DNA from: CAVQXR01 sp046330455
GTDB lineage: Bacteria; Actinomycetota; Thermoleophilia; Gaiellales; Gaiellaceae
Length of the DNA: 64,000 bases
NCBI GenBank assembly: GCA_046330455.1
Contig: JAXLSU010000012.1
Coordinates: forward strand, 47,085 to 111,084
Direction of reading: 5' to 3'
Shown here: positions 7,852-16,976 of the stretch, piece after piece
Layout: each line of letters begins with the position of its first letter
Numbering within the stretch: position 1 is the first letter of the stretch
Notes under the pieces: generated by a model
Databases searched by the model: none
The model's input: only the letters and a program-made list of their open reading frames with translations
What the model was told of the DNA's origin: nothing
Made by a program: the position numbers and the translations under genes

Positions 7852-9147
7852 TCACCGTCCGGCCGCGGCGAACAGCTCGTCGAGACCTACGGGCCGAAGC
7901 CCCTTCGCTCGAAGGCCGGCGAGGATCTCCGGGAGAGCGGCAGCCGTCTGTGGAAGCGCGTGCAGGAGAATGATGCTTCCGGCTCTCGCCGGTCCGACGG
8001 CCCGCGCCGCGATCGCTGCGGCTCCCGGTCTGCGCCAGTCCTGGGGATCGACGTCCCAGAGCACGATTCGCCCGTACCCGGCCGCTCCGATCCCGCGAGC
8101 AGCGTCGGCGTCCAGGGCTCCGTAGGGGGGTCGGTAGAACGGCATCGGCGCCTGCCGCGCCAGACGCCACCAGGCGAGGGTGGCACGCCGCACGTCGGCG
8201 GCGACGCCGGCCGGCGCGAGCTCGGGCAGGTAGACATGGTTCCACGAGTGGTTCCCGATCGAGTGGCCGTCACGCAACGTCCGGCGCGCCTCGGCGGCAT
8301 GCCGTGCGATCTGCGATCCGAGGCAGAAGAAGCCGGCCTTCACGCGCGCCGCTCCGAGCACGGAAAGGATTCGCGACCAGGCCGCCCCGTCGTTGCAGTC
8401 GTCGAACGTGAGCGCGACCCGTCGCCCCGCGCCCTCGACTCTCCTGACGACGCGCGCCGCCACCCGGTACTCGACGAGCAGCGCGCGCGGCGACGAGGTG
8501 CCCCGGTTCCCGGCATCGTCCACCGCCGTCAGCCAGACGCGAAAGGCGCCCGGCGGGAGCCGGCCTCCTCCGGCTCCCTGAAACGTCCAGCCCATCGTCT
8601 CGAGGCCGACGGGCACCTCGTGCTGCCCGCCCGCAAAGGCCCGGCCCTGCCGATCCCGAGCCCGCAACGAAACACCGGTCGCCGGCGCCGCATCCGTGAC
8701 GCGGAAGCGGGCGTGGAGCACCGATGACCCGATCGAGGACGGAACGTCGACCCAGGCGAGCCTGGGCGGCTCCGTATCGATCCTGACCGTCGTCCCGGCC
8801 TCGGCAACGGCACCGGAGGCGAGCGTTGCGACAACGGCGATCCGGTAGCTTCCGTCGGCGAGCCGGGCGGCTCCTGCCCGCCCGTCCCAGCGGATCGGGG
8901 TCGCTCCCAGGGGAAGCGGCGCCGCCTCGAGCAGGGTCACGATGAGCTCGCCCCCTGCCCCCCGGACGGTCAGGGTCACCGTGGCGGGCGAGGCGAGCGT
9001 GACCGTCGCGACGAGCCCGTCCTTCACACCGTCGTCGTTCGGGCTGAACGCCGCCGGTGCGGTCAGCGTGAGGAGCGTCGGCCCGGCCGCCGCAGGACCG
9101 GCGAGGCATCCGGCCACGAGCACGAGCAGGAGCGTCACGAGGACCAT
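7852..9147 (-). CDS. Secreted polysaccharide deacetylase with N-terminal beta-sandwich region
   Basis: This 431-residue protein has a signal peptide (about residues 1-21), a FlgD-like/Ig-like region (about 25-215, with FSPNDDGVKDG and DNAGNRG), and a C-terminal NodB domain. NodB motifs are present: TFDDC, NHSWNH, RPPYG, a DVDPQDW strand and LLHALP. These enzymes remove acetyl groups from peptidoglycan, chitin-like or exopolysaccharide sugars with a metal held by Asp and two His. It is exported and probably acts at the wall or in the periphery. Its start is 19 bp from the divergent oxidoreductase gene. Confidence 0.88.
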   Translation of the reverse strand: MVLVTLLLVLVAGCLAGPAAAGPTLLTLTAPAAFSPNDDGVKDGLVATVTLASPATVTLTVRGAGGELIVTLLEAAPLPLGATPIRWDGRAGAARLADGSYRIAVVATLASGAVAEAGTTVRIDTEPPRLAWVDVPSSIGSSVLHARFRVTDAAPATGVSLRARDRQGRAFAGGQHEVPVGLETMGWTFQGAGGGRLPPGAFRVWLTAVDDAGNRGTSSPRALLVEYRVAARVVRRVEGAGRRVALTFDDCNDGAAWSRILSVLGAARVKAGFFCLGSQIARHAAEARRTLRDGHSIGNHSWNHVYLPELAPAGVAADVRRATLAWWRLARQAPMPFYRPPYGALDADAARGIGAAGYGRIVLWDVDPQDWRRPGAAAIAARAVGPARAGSIILLHALPQTAAALPEILAGLRAKGLRPVGLDELFAAAGR

Positions 9148-9166
9148 CGCGTGTCATCCTGCCAGC

Positions 9167-10465
9167 GTGCACCGGCGACTGCTCCGAGAGCTCGAGCAAC
9201 GCGCTACGGGCGGGACTCCGCTCCGATTCGCGCTCGCGGGGGCAGGGAAGTTCGGGACGATGCTGCTCGCCCAGGCCCGCGGCCTGCCCGGCCTCGAGCC
9301 CTCCGGGATCTGCGAGGTCGATCCCGGCCGGGCCCGGCACGCTCTCGCGACTGCAGGTTGGGACCCCTCCCGAGTCCCGATCTCCAACGATCTCCACGAG
9401 CTGCTCGGGGGCTCCGACGTGGTCGTCGAGGCCACCGGCTCTCCGGTTGCCGGCGTCGACCACGCCCTCGCCGCGATCGGCGCCGGGTGCCATGTCGTGA
9501 TGGTCACCGTGGAGGCGGACGCGCTCGTTGGCCCGGTGCTCGCGCGGGCGGCCGCCGAGGCAGGCGTCACCTACTCGCTTGCGTACGGCGACCAGCCCGC
9601 GCTCGTCTGCGAGCTCGTCGACTGGGCGCGGCTCGCCGGCTTCGACGTGACCTGCGCCGGCAAGGGCACGAAGTACCTGCCCGCCTACCACGCCTCGACA
9701 CCCGACACGGTGTGGGACCACTACGGCCTGACCGCTTCCGCAGCCCTGGCGGCCGGAATGAGCCCGCGGATGTTCAACTCGTTCCTCGATGGAACCAAGT
9801 CGGCGATCGAGATGGCCGCCGTCTGCAACGCCGCGGGCCTCGAGCCGCCGTCGAACGGATTGCAGTTCCCTCCCTGCCCGGCCGGGTCGCTCGCCGAGGT
9901 GTGCATCCCCCGGGCCGCCGGAGGCGTGCTCGAGCGCCCGGCCACCGTGGAGGTTGTGTCGAGCCTCGAGCGTGACGGCACCCCGTTCCCCGACGACCTG
10001 CGCTGGGGTGTCTTCGTGACCTTCTCGGCCCCGTCGCGGTACACGGCCAGCTGCTTCCGGGAGTACGGAATCCCGACCGACCGATCCGGAACGTTCGCCG
10101 CCCTCTACCGGCCGTTCCACCTGATCGGGCTCGAGACGTCTGTGAGCATCGCCTCGGCCGGGTTGCTCGGCGAGCCGACCGGCCGGCCCGATGCCTTTCG
10201 CGCCGACGTCGTGGCGACCGCGAAGCGCGACCTGGCGCCCGGCGAGCTACTCGACGGCGAAGGCGGGTACACGGTCTGGGGAGCGCTCTCTCCCGCCAGG
10301 GCGTCCGTCGCGGCCCGCCAGCTGCCGATCGGCCTCGCCGACGGGCTCCGCATCCTCCGCCCGGTTCCCACCGGGCAACGCCTCTCGTGGGACGACGTCG
10401 CGAAGCCGCCGGAATCGGCCGCCTGCCGCCTCCGCCGCGAGCTCGAGCGATCCCTTTTCGCCTGA
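9167..10465 (+). CDS. NAD(P)-dependent oxidoreductase, homoserine dehydrogenase-like, with C-terminal SAF domain
   Basis: This 432-residue protein has an N-terminal Rossmann fold (GAGKFG near residue 25, VVEATGSPVAG), a middle catalytic domain with AGKGTKYLPAYHA, and a C-terminal SAF-like segment (AKRDLAPGELLDGEGGYTVWG). Proteins of this type are often annotated as homoserine dehydrogenase or FlgA-like; members act on hydroxy acids or sugar acids in catabolic pathways. The real substrate is unknown. The GTG at 9167 lies just before the Rossmann fold; CATCCT six bases upstream may be a -10 box for a leaderless mRNA. Confidence 0.75.
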   Translation: MHRRLLRELEQRATGGTPLRFALAGAGKFGTMLLAQARGLPGLEPSGICEVDPGRARHALATAGWDPSRVPISNDLHELLGGSDVVVEATGSPVAGVDHALAAIGAGCHVVMVTVEADALVGPVLARAAAEAGVTYSLAYGDQPALVCELVDWARLAGFDVTCAGKGTKYLPAYHASTPDTVWDHYGLTASAALAAGMSPRMFNSFLDGTKSAIEMAAVCNAAGLEPPSNGLQFPPCPAGSLAEVCIPRAAGGVLERPATVEVVSSLERDGTPFPDDLRWGVFVTFSAPSRYTASCFREYGIPTDRSGTFAALYRPFHLIGLETSVSIASAGLLGEPTGRPDAFRADVVATAKRDLAPGELLDGEGGYTVWGALSPARASVAARQLPIGLADGLRILRPVPTGQRLSWDDVAKPPESAACRLRRELERSLFA

Positions 10466-10474
10466 CCGATCCCC

Positions 10475-12028
10475 TCACCCGAGCAGCCGGACCGGACGGT
10501 GCGCGTCCTCCGTCTCCGGCTCCGGCTCGGGGTCCGACGGAGGCTCGGGAGGAGCTTCCGTGTCGATGCCCATGTACGGAGGCACGGTGACGGTCCGGGC
10601 GCCGGGAACGCCGTCGAGCACGACGAGCCGCGACGACTCGTTGTTGGCACGAGTTCGCTCGAAGAGGCGGCCGTCCGGATTCGCGATCACGCGCACGTGG
10701 TAGGTGCCGTTCGGCAGGTTCGTGATGTCGAACGACTGACCGGGCAGCCACTGGTAGTAGGTGTCGCCCCAGCCGGCCGCCAGGGCCTCGCGGATCCACA
10801 GCGCGGTCGCGTCACCGCACGCCGTGTGGAGATCGCCGCTACCGGGGTGGTAGGAGGCCCCCCTCACGCGTAGGTCGATCGCGTCGGTCGGAGCGATGCA
10901 GAACGCCTCCTTCTGCGACCGGACGACGTCGGCCGTCTCGGTCGAGACGAGCTCGTAGCGCGCGAAGTCGGTGAAGTGCCAGTGATCGTGAGCCGACTGC
11001 CGGTCGTACTCGAGCGTTCCTGTCGATGCGTAGCCGCGCGCCTTCCCGTTTCGGTAGAAGAACTGGTACGCGTCCATCACGTCCTCGCCGGGCGTTCGGA
11101 AGCCCTCTACCGCCAGCACTCCCGGCCCGCGGTTCCACACGGCGGCGGCAAACTGGAGGTAGTCGCGACCATCCTGGGGCTCCGCCAGCATCGCCCAGGC
11201 GGGAAGAGCGACGAGATCGGGTAGGGTCGACGGCGCGACCTGGGCCGACGACGCGAGCCTCGGCAGCCCGGCCGGCAGCCTGTGCGGGACGCGCGAGGAA
11301 GACGAGCTGCGCCTGTCGACGGGCAAGGCCGTGCCGCTTCCCTCACCCTCCGCGAGCCACTCGGATGTCTGCATCGTCACCGCGAGCGAGATGTCCGCGG
11401 CACGGGCGGCGCGCGGAATCCCGAGCAGGTCGGCGAGCGCCGTCTCCACCTCCAGGTGAACGCGGTAGACACCGCCCGGGCCGCTGAAGCCGCCGTCCGT
11501 CGAGAGAGCGGTTGCCCAGCCCGCATCGATACCCCAGACCGATCCGAGCGTGAAGGGGTTGAAGCCAGAGCAGTCGTCCGGATAGGCGCTCGTGACGCGC
11601 GCGGTCGGAGACAGGCGGGCCCGGTTCCAGCCGTTCGGGCAGAAAGGCAGGTCCTGCTCGTGGACGATCGTCCCGGCCCGGTCGGTAACCGTGACGTGGG
11701 CGAAGCTCGTGAACCCCGAGAACGTCGTGGGGATTCCTTCCGGTACGGGGAGCAGGCGCTTCCCGAGACGGATCTCCGCGGTGATCGGATCGCCGTATCC
11801 GTCGCGGCCGACGCGGACCTCGAGCGGAGCATTGCCCCGGTTCGTCACCCAGACGCCGAGACTCAGCGGGATCCACCCGTCCCAGCCTGCGATCTGAACC
11901 GTGCTCGACGCGACCTCGACCGACACCCGCGGCGCGCGCGCCGCGCTCCCGAGCGCCGGGCCGCAGACGAGAGCGGCCACCACCGCGCCGATGCAGCCAC
12001 CGACCCAGAGCCTCGCGAACGTCCTCAT
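10475..12028 (-). CDS. Secreted lysyl oxidase-like protein
   Basis: This 517-residue protein has a signal peptide (about residues 1-33), a beta-rich N-terminal half and a C-terminal lysyl oxidase domain. It shows a His cluster HDHWH (H347, H349, H351) matching the copper site, QKEAFC with Lys373, and GDTYY with Tyr424-425 followed by QWLPGQSFDITNLPNGTY. In animal lysyl oxidase the equivalent Lys and Tyr form the quinone cofactor. It would oxidise primary amines, perhaps lysines in surface proteins (inference). ATG 12028 is chosen because GAGGAGGGGGG lies 5 nt before it; an ATG at 12046 would put that site inside the gene. Confidence 0.82.
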   Translation of the reverse strand: MRTFARLWVGGCIGAVVAALVCGPALGSAARAPRVSVEVASSTVQIAGWDGWIPLSLGVWVTNRGNAPLEVRVGRDGYGDPITAEIRLGKRLLPVPEGIPTTFSGFTSFAHVTVTDRAGTIVHEQDLPFCPNGWNRARLSPTARVTSAYPDDCSGFNPFTLGSVWGIDAGWATALSTDGGFSGPGGVYRVHLEVETALADLLGIPRAARAADISLAVTMQTSEWLAEGEGSGTALPVDRRSSSSSRVPHRLPAGLPRLASSAQVAPSTLPDLVALPAWAMLAEPQDGRDYLQFAAAVWNRGPGVLAVEGFRTPGEDVMDAYQFFYRNGKARGYASTGTLEYDRQSAHDHWHFTDFARYELVSTETADVVRSQKEAFCIAPTDAIDLRVRGASYHPGSGDLHTACGDATALWIREALAAGWGDTYYQWLPGQSFDITNLPNGTYHVRVIANPDGRLFERTRANNESSRLVVLDGVPGARTVTVPPYMGIDTEAPPEPPSDPEPEPETEDAHRPVRLLG

Positions 12029-12099
12029 CACGTCCCCCCTCCTCACGGCCCCGAGGCCGGTCCGACCCCGTCCGGTGACGCTCGGTTCCCGGCCGCCGG

Positions 12100-12129
12100 A
12101 TTCTCCGTTGCGAACCGGCCCCGAGTCAA
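12100..12129 (-). promoter_or_regulatory. Predicted sigma70-type promoter of the lysyl oxidase-like gene
   Basis: On the minus strand TTGACT (12129-12124) and GAGAAT (12105-12100) are separated by 18 bp. Transcription would start near 12093, leaving a leader of about 65 nt with a strong ribosome site before ATG 12028. Confidence 0.5.
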
Positions 12130-12250
12130 GAGGGGACGGGAGCGGGAAGGCTCGCTCGCACGGGGGCAGCGAACGGGGGACGAAGCCAGGCCCTGGGCGA
12201 GGGTTCGGCAGGAGCCCGGCCGGGCCGGGCGTCCGGCCCTCGACGCCGGG

Positions 12251-12958
12251 CTAGGGTTGCGGCGCGACGAGCCGGTAGCCGACGCCCCAGACGTTGAGCA
12301 CGAACTTCCCCTCCCCCGGCTCGTTCAGCTTGCGGCGCAGCCGGCTCGCGTGAGAATCGAGCGTCCGCGTCCTGCCCAGGCTACGGAAGCCCCAGACATC
12401 GCGGAGCAGGTCGTCCTTGCGGAACACCCGGTCGGGCTCGGCCGCGAGCGCGACCAGCAGGTCGTACTCCTTGGCCGACAGGTCGATGACGACGCCCTCG
12501 AGGCGAACCGTTCGCGCCCGCCGGTCGATCTCGAGCTCCGCGACCCGCATCCGGTCGAGTCTCGGAGCGCCGCCCGAGCGCCGCAGCACGGCCCGCATGC
12601 GAGCGACGAGCTCCTCGTAGACGAACGGCCGCACGACGTAGTCGTCGGCTCCCCGCTGGAAGCCGCGGACGCGGTCGACCGGGTCGGCCCGCTCGCTGAC
12701 GAGGATGACGGGGACGTCGCGGTTCCAGACCCTGCCGGGCTCTCCCTCACGCAGGCGGCGGCAGAGCTCGAAGCCGGACGCGTCGGGGAGCCCGACGTCG
12801 AGGAGCACGAGATCGGCGTCGCGCCGCTCGAGCAGCTCGAGCGCCTGGGCGCCGCGGTCGGCGGAGAGGACGTCGAACCCGTCGTCGGTCAGCTGCCGCT
12901 CGAGATACGTCCGGGACGAGGCCTCGTCCTCGACGAGAAGGACCGATTCACGTGCCAT
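12251..12958 (-). CDS. OmpR-type response regulator
   Basis: This 235-residue protein has a receiver domain (phospho-acceptor in LVLLDVGLPD, about residue 53; switch residues in VILVSERAD and the FVYEEL region) and a C-terminal winged helix ending in VWGVGYRLVAP. The recognition-helix block LDSHASRLRRKL is typical of OmpR/PhoB proteins. No histidine kinase gene is adjacent, so it is an orphan here. The ATG at 12958 is preceded by TAGCGT six bases upstream and no ribosome site. Confidence 0.9.
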   Translation of the reverse strand: MARESVLLVEDEASSRTYLERQLTDDGFDVLSADRGAQALELLERRDADLVLLDVGLPDASGFELCRRLREGEPGRVWNRDVPVILVSERADPVDRVRGFQRGADDYVVRPFVYEELVARMRAVLRRSGGAPRLDRMRVAELEIDRRARTVRLEGVVIDLSAKEYDLLVALAAEPDRVFRKDDLLRDVWGFRSLGRTRTLDSHASRLRRKLNEPGEGKFVLNVWGVGYRLVAPQP

Positions 12959-12964
12959 GCGCCG

Positions 12965-12970
12965 ACGCTA
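12965..12970 (-). promoter_or_regulatory. Predicted -10 box of the orphan response regulator
   Basis: TAGCGT on the minus strand is separated from the ATG at 12958 by six bases (12964-12959), consistent with a leaderless mRNA. Confidence 0.5.
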
Positions 12971-13074
12971 TCAACCGCCGGCACCGGCCTCCAGATGTCC
13001 TTTTCGCCGAGATCGTGACAACCGCTCGACAGCCGCCCCGGAGGGCCACGTCCGCGCCGGCGGCCGGTCCGACG

Positions 13075-14322
13075 TCAGTACGACTCGGCCTCGAAGAACC
13101 AGCGGGCGATGTCGAGCTGCGGCAGCGCACGGCCGCCCATCCAGAGGCTCATGATCTTCGAGTCCCGCCAGTGCTTCTCCGCATCTCCCTCGCGCGCATA
13201 CCCGTAGGCGCCCATCAGGTCGATCGCCTGGTTGGCCACCTGGGTGAGCCGGTCGGAGACGAACAGCTTCGTCACGCGGGTACGGGCGAGCATCTCCGGC
13301 GTGTCCCGGGGCCCGTAGAGGTCGGGGCGGTCGAGCATGCGCGCCTTCAGGTAGGTCTCGGCCCGGCTGACCTCGATCGAGGTGACGATGTCCGCGAGCA
13401 CGGCGGCCGTGATCGTGTGCTCCTTGAGAGGCTTCCCCGCGATGATCCGGGTGTCGCACCAGGCCTTCACGAGCTCGTAGAGGTTCTTCATCACCCCGAG
13501 GCACTGCGCGGCCGTGCCGACGTTGCCCGAGACGACCATCGCCCGGGCCCGCTCGGCGTCCTTGCCGGGTCCGTGCGCCCGGAACTCGAACGGAACGCGG
13601 ACGTCCTCGAACCAGACGTCGCCGTTCGCATCGCCTGCCATTCCCGCCTTGCGGTACGGCTTGCCCTGGGTCACCCCTGCGGCCTCCGCCGGCACGAACA
13701 CGATCGCCACCCCATCCTCACCCGCGGCAGGGTCGGTCGTGCAGAGGACGCAGAAGACGTCTCCGACGCCGCCGGAGTTCGTCGGCCAGAGCTTGTGCCC
13801 GCTCACGACCCACTCGTCGCCGTCGAGCCGCGCCCGCGTGCGGATGTAGCGTCCGTGCGTCCCGTCGACGTTCTCGACGTCGGAGCCGCTCGGCGGCTCG
13901 GTGAGCGCGACGCACCCCGCGTACCAGCGCTCCTGGTCGAGAAAGAGGGGCGTGAAGTGCTCCATGAGGGCGCTGTTCTCGTGCGGCGGGAAGATCGGTG
14001 ACATCGCCCAGACCGAGCAGCTCGCGGCCGTCGCGAGCCCCGAGTCGGCGCGCGACATCTCCTCGAGCAGCAGGCAGGACGTGATCGCGTTGATCCCGAG
14101 CCCGCCGTAGGCCTCGGGCCAGCACGCCTGCTGGTAGCCGAGCTCGACGCACAGGCGGTGCAGGAGCCGCTTCGCGATCGTGTGCTCGGCCCAGTCCTCG
14201 TCGATCTCCTGACGCACCGGCATCACGTCCCGTTCGGCCCAGCCGCGCACGGCCTCGACGAGATCCCACGACTCCTCGGGGATCCACTCCTTCGGGATGG
14301 AGAAGCTGTCGACGTCGGCCAT
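13075..14322 (-). CDS. Acyl-CoA dehydrogenase family protein lacking the usual EGT motif
   Basis: This 415-residue protein has the full acyl-CoA dehydrogenase fold: an N-terminal helical domain with WPEAYGGLGI, a middle beta domain with LTEPPSGSD and WVVSGHKLWPTNSG, and a C-terminal FAD-binding helical domain with MGAYGYAREGDAEKHWRDSKI. The segment after RDSKI reads MSLWMGG, where medium- and short-chain enzymes have YEGT with the catalytic glutamate. The base may come from elsewhere, as in long-chain or isovaleryl enzymes, or the reaction may differ. It probably oxidises a CoA thioester. The ATG at 14322 has GAGGG upstream. Confidence 0.88.
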   Translation of the reverse strand: MADVDSFSIPKEWIPEESWDLVEAVRGWAERDVMPVRQEIDEDWAEHTIAKRLLHRLCVELGYQQACWPEAYGGLGINAITSCLLLEEMSRADSGLATAASCSVWAMSPIFPPHENSALMEHFTPLFLDQERWYAGCVALTEPPSGSDVENVDGTHGRYIRTRARLDGDEWVVSGHKLWPTNSGGVGDVFCVLCTTDPAAGEDGVAIVFVPAEAAGVTQGKPYRKAGMAGDANGDVWFEDVRVPFEFRAHGPGKDAERARAMVVSGNVGTAAQCLGVMKNLYELVKAWCDTRIIAGKPLKEHTITAAVLADIVTSIEVSRAETYLKARMLDRPDLYGPRDTPEMLARTRVTKLFVSDRLTQVANQAIDLMGAYGYAREGDAEKHWRDSKIMSLWMGGRALPQLDIARWFFEAESY

Positions 14323-14488
14323 GGTCGTGATCGCCCTCGGCGGTCGCACGGACACTTGCAGCACGCGCGTTCCGTCGCCTGATCTATTTCGACTACAGAC
14401 TACCCACCACGCCGGGACGGCCAGGCCTGCAGCGATCACCCGTTGGAGGGTCGCCGCCGCACGGGCCGGAGTCGATACGCGAAGCACG

Positions 14489-15280
14489 ATGCTCCGGCGC
14501 AGGCTCACCCTTCTCGCCGCGCTGCTCGCAGCGCTCGTCGCGGCCGGCTGCACGTCGCTTCCGGGCACCTCGGCCGAGGACGCCGCGGCGGCGAAGGCCG
14601 TGCTCGAGCAGGCGAACGCCGCCATGGAGGACGCGAGATCGCTCCGCTTCAACCTGGTGATGACCGGCGAGGCGAGCGGCCAGCAGTTCTCGATGAAGAT
14701 GAACGGCGGCGCCTACCTGAAGGGCGAACGGGCCGGCGACCTGATCGTCGAGGGGGTCGTCGAGGCGCCCGGCATGCCCCGCACGAGCCTCGGGCTGATC
14801 TCCCGTCGCGGCGCCGTCTACATGAACATGGGCAACGGCTGGCAGGCGCTTCCGGGCGGGCTCGGCGCCGACGCCACCTTCCCCGGGCAGGAAACCGAGC
14901 TCGAGGCGGCCATGGCCGACTTCGACTTCACGAAGTACGTCAAGGACGTGAAGGTGGAGCGCCACACGACGTTCCTCGGCGAGCCGGTCACGAAGATCGT
15001 CGGCAAGATCGACACGCAGGCGCTCATGGGCGGCATGCTCGATCAGCTCGGCGGCCAGCTCTCCGGGTTCGGCGCCACGCCCTCGACGGCCGATCTCGCC
15101 GGTCTCGGAGACGTGCACGCGACGCTCTACATCTCCGAGCAGACCCACCAGCTCCGCGCGGCGCACATCTCGATGTCGGTCGAGCAGGCAGGTCAGACGG
15201 TGACGATCGACCTCGATCTGAACATCCTCGGGATCAACGAGAAGATCAAGATCCCGAAGCCGCCCGCCGTCGTCGCGTAG
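14489..15280 (+). CDS. LppX/LprAFG-like lipoprotein
   Basis: This 263-residue protein begins with a lipoprotein signal ending in LVAAGC (lipobox, Cys about residue 20). The mature part is rich in beta strands (SLRFNLVMTGEASGQ, GAVYMNMGNGWQAL) and ends with amphipathic strands (TIDLDLNILGINEKIKI), like the LppX/LprG fold that binds lipids in actinobacteria. It probably carries lipids or hydrophobic ligands outside the membrane (inference). It stands alone, divergent from the acyl-CoA dehydrogenase gene and convergent with the ABC1 kinase gene. Confidence 0.7.
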   Translation: MLRRRLTLLAALLAALVAAGCTSLPGTSAEDAAAAKAVLEQANAAMEDARSLRFNLVMTGEASGQQFSMKMNGGAYLKGERAGDLIVEGVVEAPGMPRTSLGLISRRGAVYMNMGNGWQALPGGLGADATFPGQETELEAAMADFDFTKYVKDVKVERHTTFLGEPVTKIVGKIDTQALMGGMLDQLGGQLSGFGATPSTADLAGLGDVHATLYISEQTHQLRAAHISMSVEQAGQTVTIDLDLNILGINEKIKIPKPPAVVA

Positions 15281-15289
15281 CCGGCCCGG

Positions 15290-16942
15290 TCAGAGCCGTC
15301 CGGAGCGAACGACGCCCCAGACGAGCCACGCGCCGAGCAGTCCCGAGAAGCAGAAGCCGACGACGGAGAGCACGAGGAAGCGGTCAGAGAGAGCTCCGAG
15401 GAGCGCGGAGCCGACGATGCCGCCGGCGGCCACGACCGCGATCACGAGCCGGTTCACGACGAGATCGAGCTTGTGCGAGAGCTCCTCGACCCCCTGGTGG
15501 CGGAACCCGATCTCGATGTGGCCGTCCCGCAGCTCCTCGAGCACGTCCGACACCTGGTAGGGGTACTCGGCGACCACGGAGCCGAGCCGCCGCACCTCGT
15601 CGCGGGTCGCTCCCACGATCCGTCTCGGCCTGAACCGCTCGAGCATCAGGTCTCTCGCGTACGGCCTGGCGACCTCGAAGACGTTGAAGTCCGGGTAGAG
15701 CTCCACACCCACCGCGCCGAGCGTCGCGAGCGCCTTGTCGAGGAGGACGAAACGGGACGGGAGCCGCAGGTTCATCCGGTAGACGAGCCCGAGCGCCTCC
15801 CGGAGCAGCCGCATCGGATCGATCTCCGAGAGCCGGGTCCCGTAGTACCGCTCGTACACCTCCCGCAGCTCGGCAGCGAACTCCTGCTCGCGGTCGCGCG
15901 GGTACTGCACGCCGAGATCGGCGAGCCGGCGGGGCAGCGCGTCGACGTTCTCGCGGGCGGCGTCGATGAACAGCTTCGTCAGGTTCGTCATGTCCGCAGA
16001 CGACAGCTTCCCGACCTGCCCGAAGTCGATCAGCCCGACCCGGCCGTCGGCGAGGAGGAGGACGTTCGCCGGGTGCGGATCGCCGTGGAAGAACCCGTGG
16101 CGGAAGATCATGGTCATCCAGATCTCGGCCACCCGGTAGGCGAGCTCGCGCCGCGCTGCCATCGAGCTCTCGGCGACCGGGAGGTCTCCGAGCTGCGTGC
16201 CGTCGAGAAGCTCGAGCGTGAGCAGGCGGGCGCCGCTGTAGCTCCAGAACACCTGCGGGACGTGCACCCCCCGGTCACCGGCGAAGTTCCGACGGAAGCG
16301 CTCCGCGTTGCGCGCCTCGGAGCCGTAGTCGAGCTCTGCCCGGATCGACTGGGCGAACTCGTCCACGAGCGCGACCGGATCGACGAAACGAAGCAGCCGC
16401 TCGCGGCGGCTCCGCAGCACCCGCGCGGCCTGGTACATGAGCTCGAGGTCGGACTCGATCTGCCTCGGGGCGTTCGGTCGTTGCACCTTCACCGCGACGG
16501 CGCTGCCGTTCGGGAGCACGCCGCGGTGGACCTGCCCGATCGAGGCCGCGGCGATCGGCTCGGGATCGAGCTCGCGGAAGGCCTGCGCCACGGTCAGCCC
16601 GAGCTCGGCCTCGATCACGCGCTCGACCTCCGAAAACGGAAACGGGCGCACCTCGTCCTGCAGCCTGCGCAGCTCGTGGACGATGTCGGGGGGCACGACG
16701 TCGGGTCGCGTCGAGAGGAGCTGCCCGAACTTCACGAACGTCGGGCCGAGCTCGTCGAGGAGCTCCCGTAACCGCTGGCCGCGGGCCGAGCCGGGCCCGG
16801 CGTCGCGCTCCTCGTCGGACAGCCGCCACGGCCGCAGATCGATCCGGCGGCGCTCGAACAGGTACCCGAAGCCGTGCCGGGCCGCAGCCTGCCCGATCTC
16901 GGACAGGCGACCGAGCTGCCGGACGCCCGGCTTGACGCTCAT
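15290..16942 (-). CDS. ABC1/AarF (UbiB-like) atypical kinase
   Basis: This 550-residue protein carries the ABC1 family marks: LGPTFVKFGQLLSTRPD, an alanine-rich AAASIGQVHRG loop in place of the P-loop, VAVKVQRP with the ATP lysine, HGFFHGDPHPANV and LIDFGQVG. Two membrane helices lie at the C-terminus (VVNRLVIAVVAAGGIVGSAL and VLSVVGFCFSGLLGAW). Relatives support ubiquinone or other prenyl-quinone metabolism at the membrane through ATP binding. It follows a small UbiK-like coiled-coil gene by 34 bp in the queA-secDF cluster, which suggests the two proteins work together (inference). Confidence 0.9.
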   Translation of the reverse strand: MSVKPGVRQLGRLSEIGQAAARHGFGYLFERRRIDLRPWRLSDEERDAGPGSARGQRLRELLDELGPTFVKFGQLLSTRPDVVPPDIVHELRRLQDEVRPFPFSEVERVIEAELGLTVAQAFRELDPEPIAAASIGQVHRGVLPNGSAVAVKVQRPNAPRQIESDLELMYQAARVLRSRRERLLRFVDPVALVDEFAQSIRAELDYGSEARNAERFRRNFAGDRGVHVPQVFWSYSGARLLTLELLDGTQLGDLPVAESSMAARRELAYRVAEIWMTMIFRHGFFHGDPHPANVLLLADGRVGLIDFGQVGKLSSADMTNLTKLFIDAARENVDALPRRLADLGVQYPRDREQEFAAELREVYERYYGTRLSEIDPMRLLREALGLVYRMNLRLPSRFVLLDKALATLGAVGVELYPDFNVFEVARPYARDLMLERFRPRRIVGATRDEVRRLGSVVAEYPYQVSDVLEELRDGHIEIGFRHQGVEELSHKLDLVVNRLVIAVVAAGGIVGSALLGALSDRFLVLSVVGFCFSGLLGAWLVWGVVRSGRL

Positions 16943-16976
16943 TCGCGGAGTCTACGGGGCTACGGGCCCGTCGCGG

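Noticed and set aside
8270..10120. Minus-strand open frame of 616 codons across the deacetylase and oxidoreductase genes
   Set aside because: It overlaps two well-supported genes in other frames and shows only biased arginine-rich composition.
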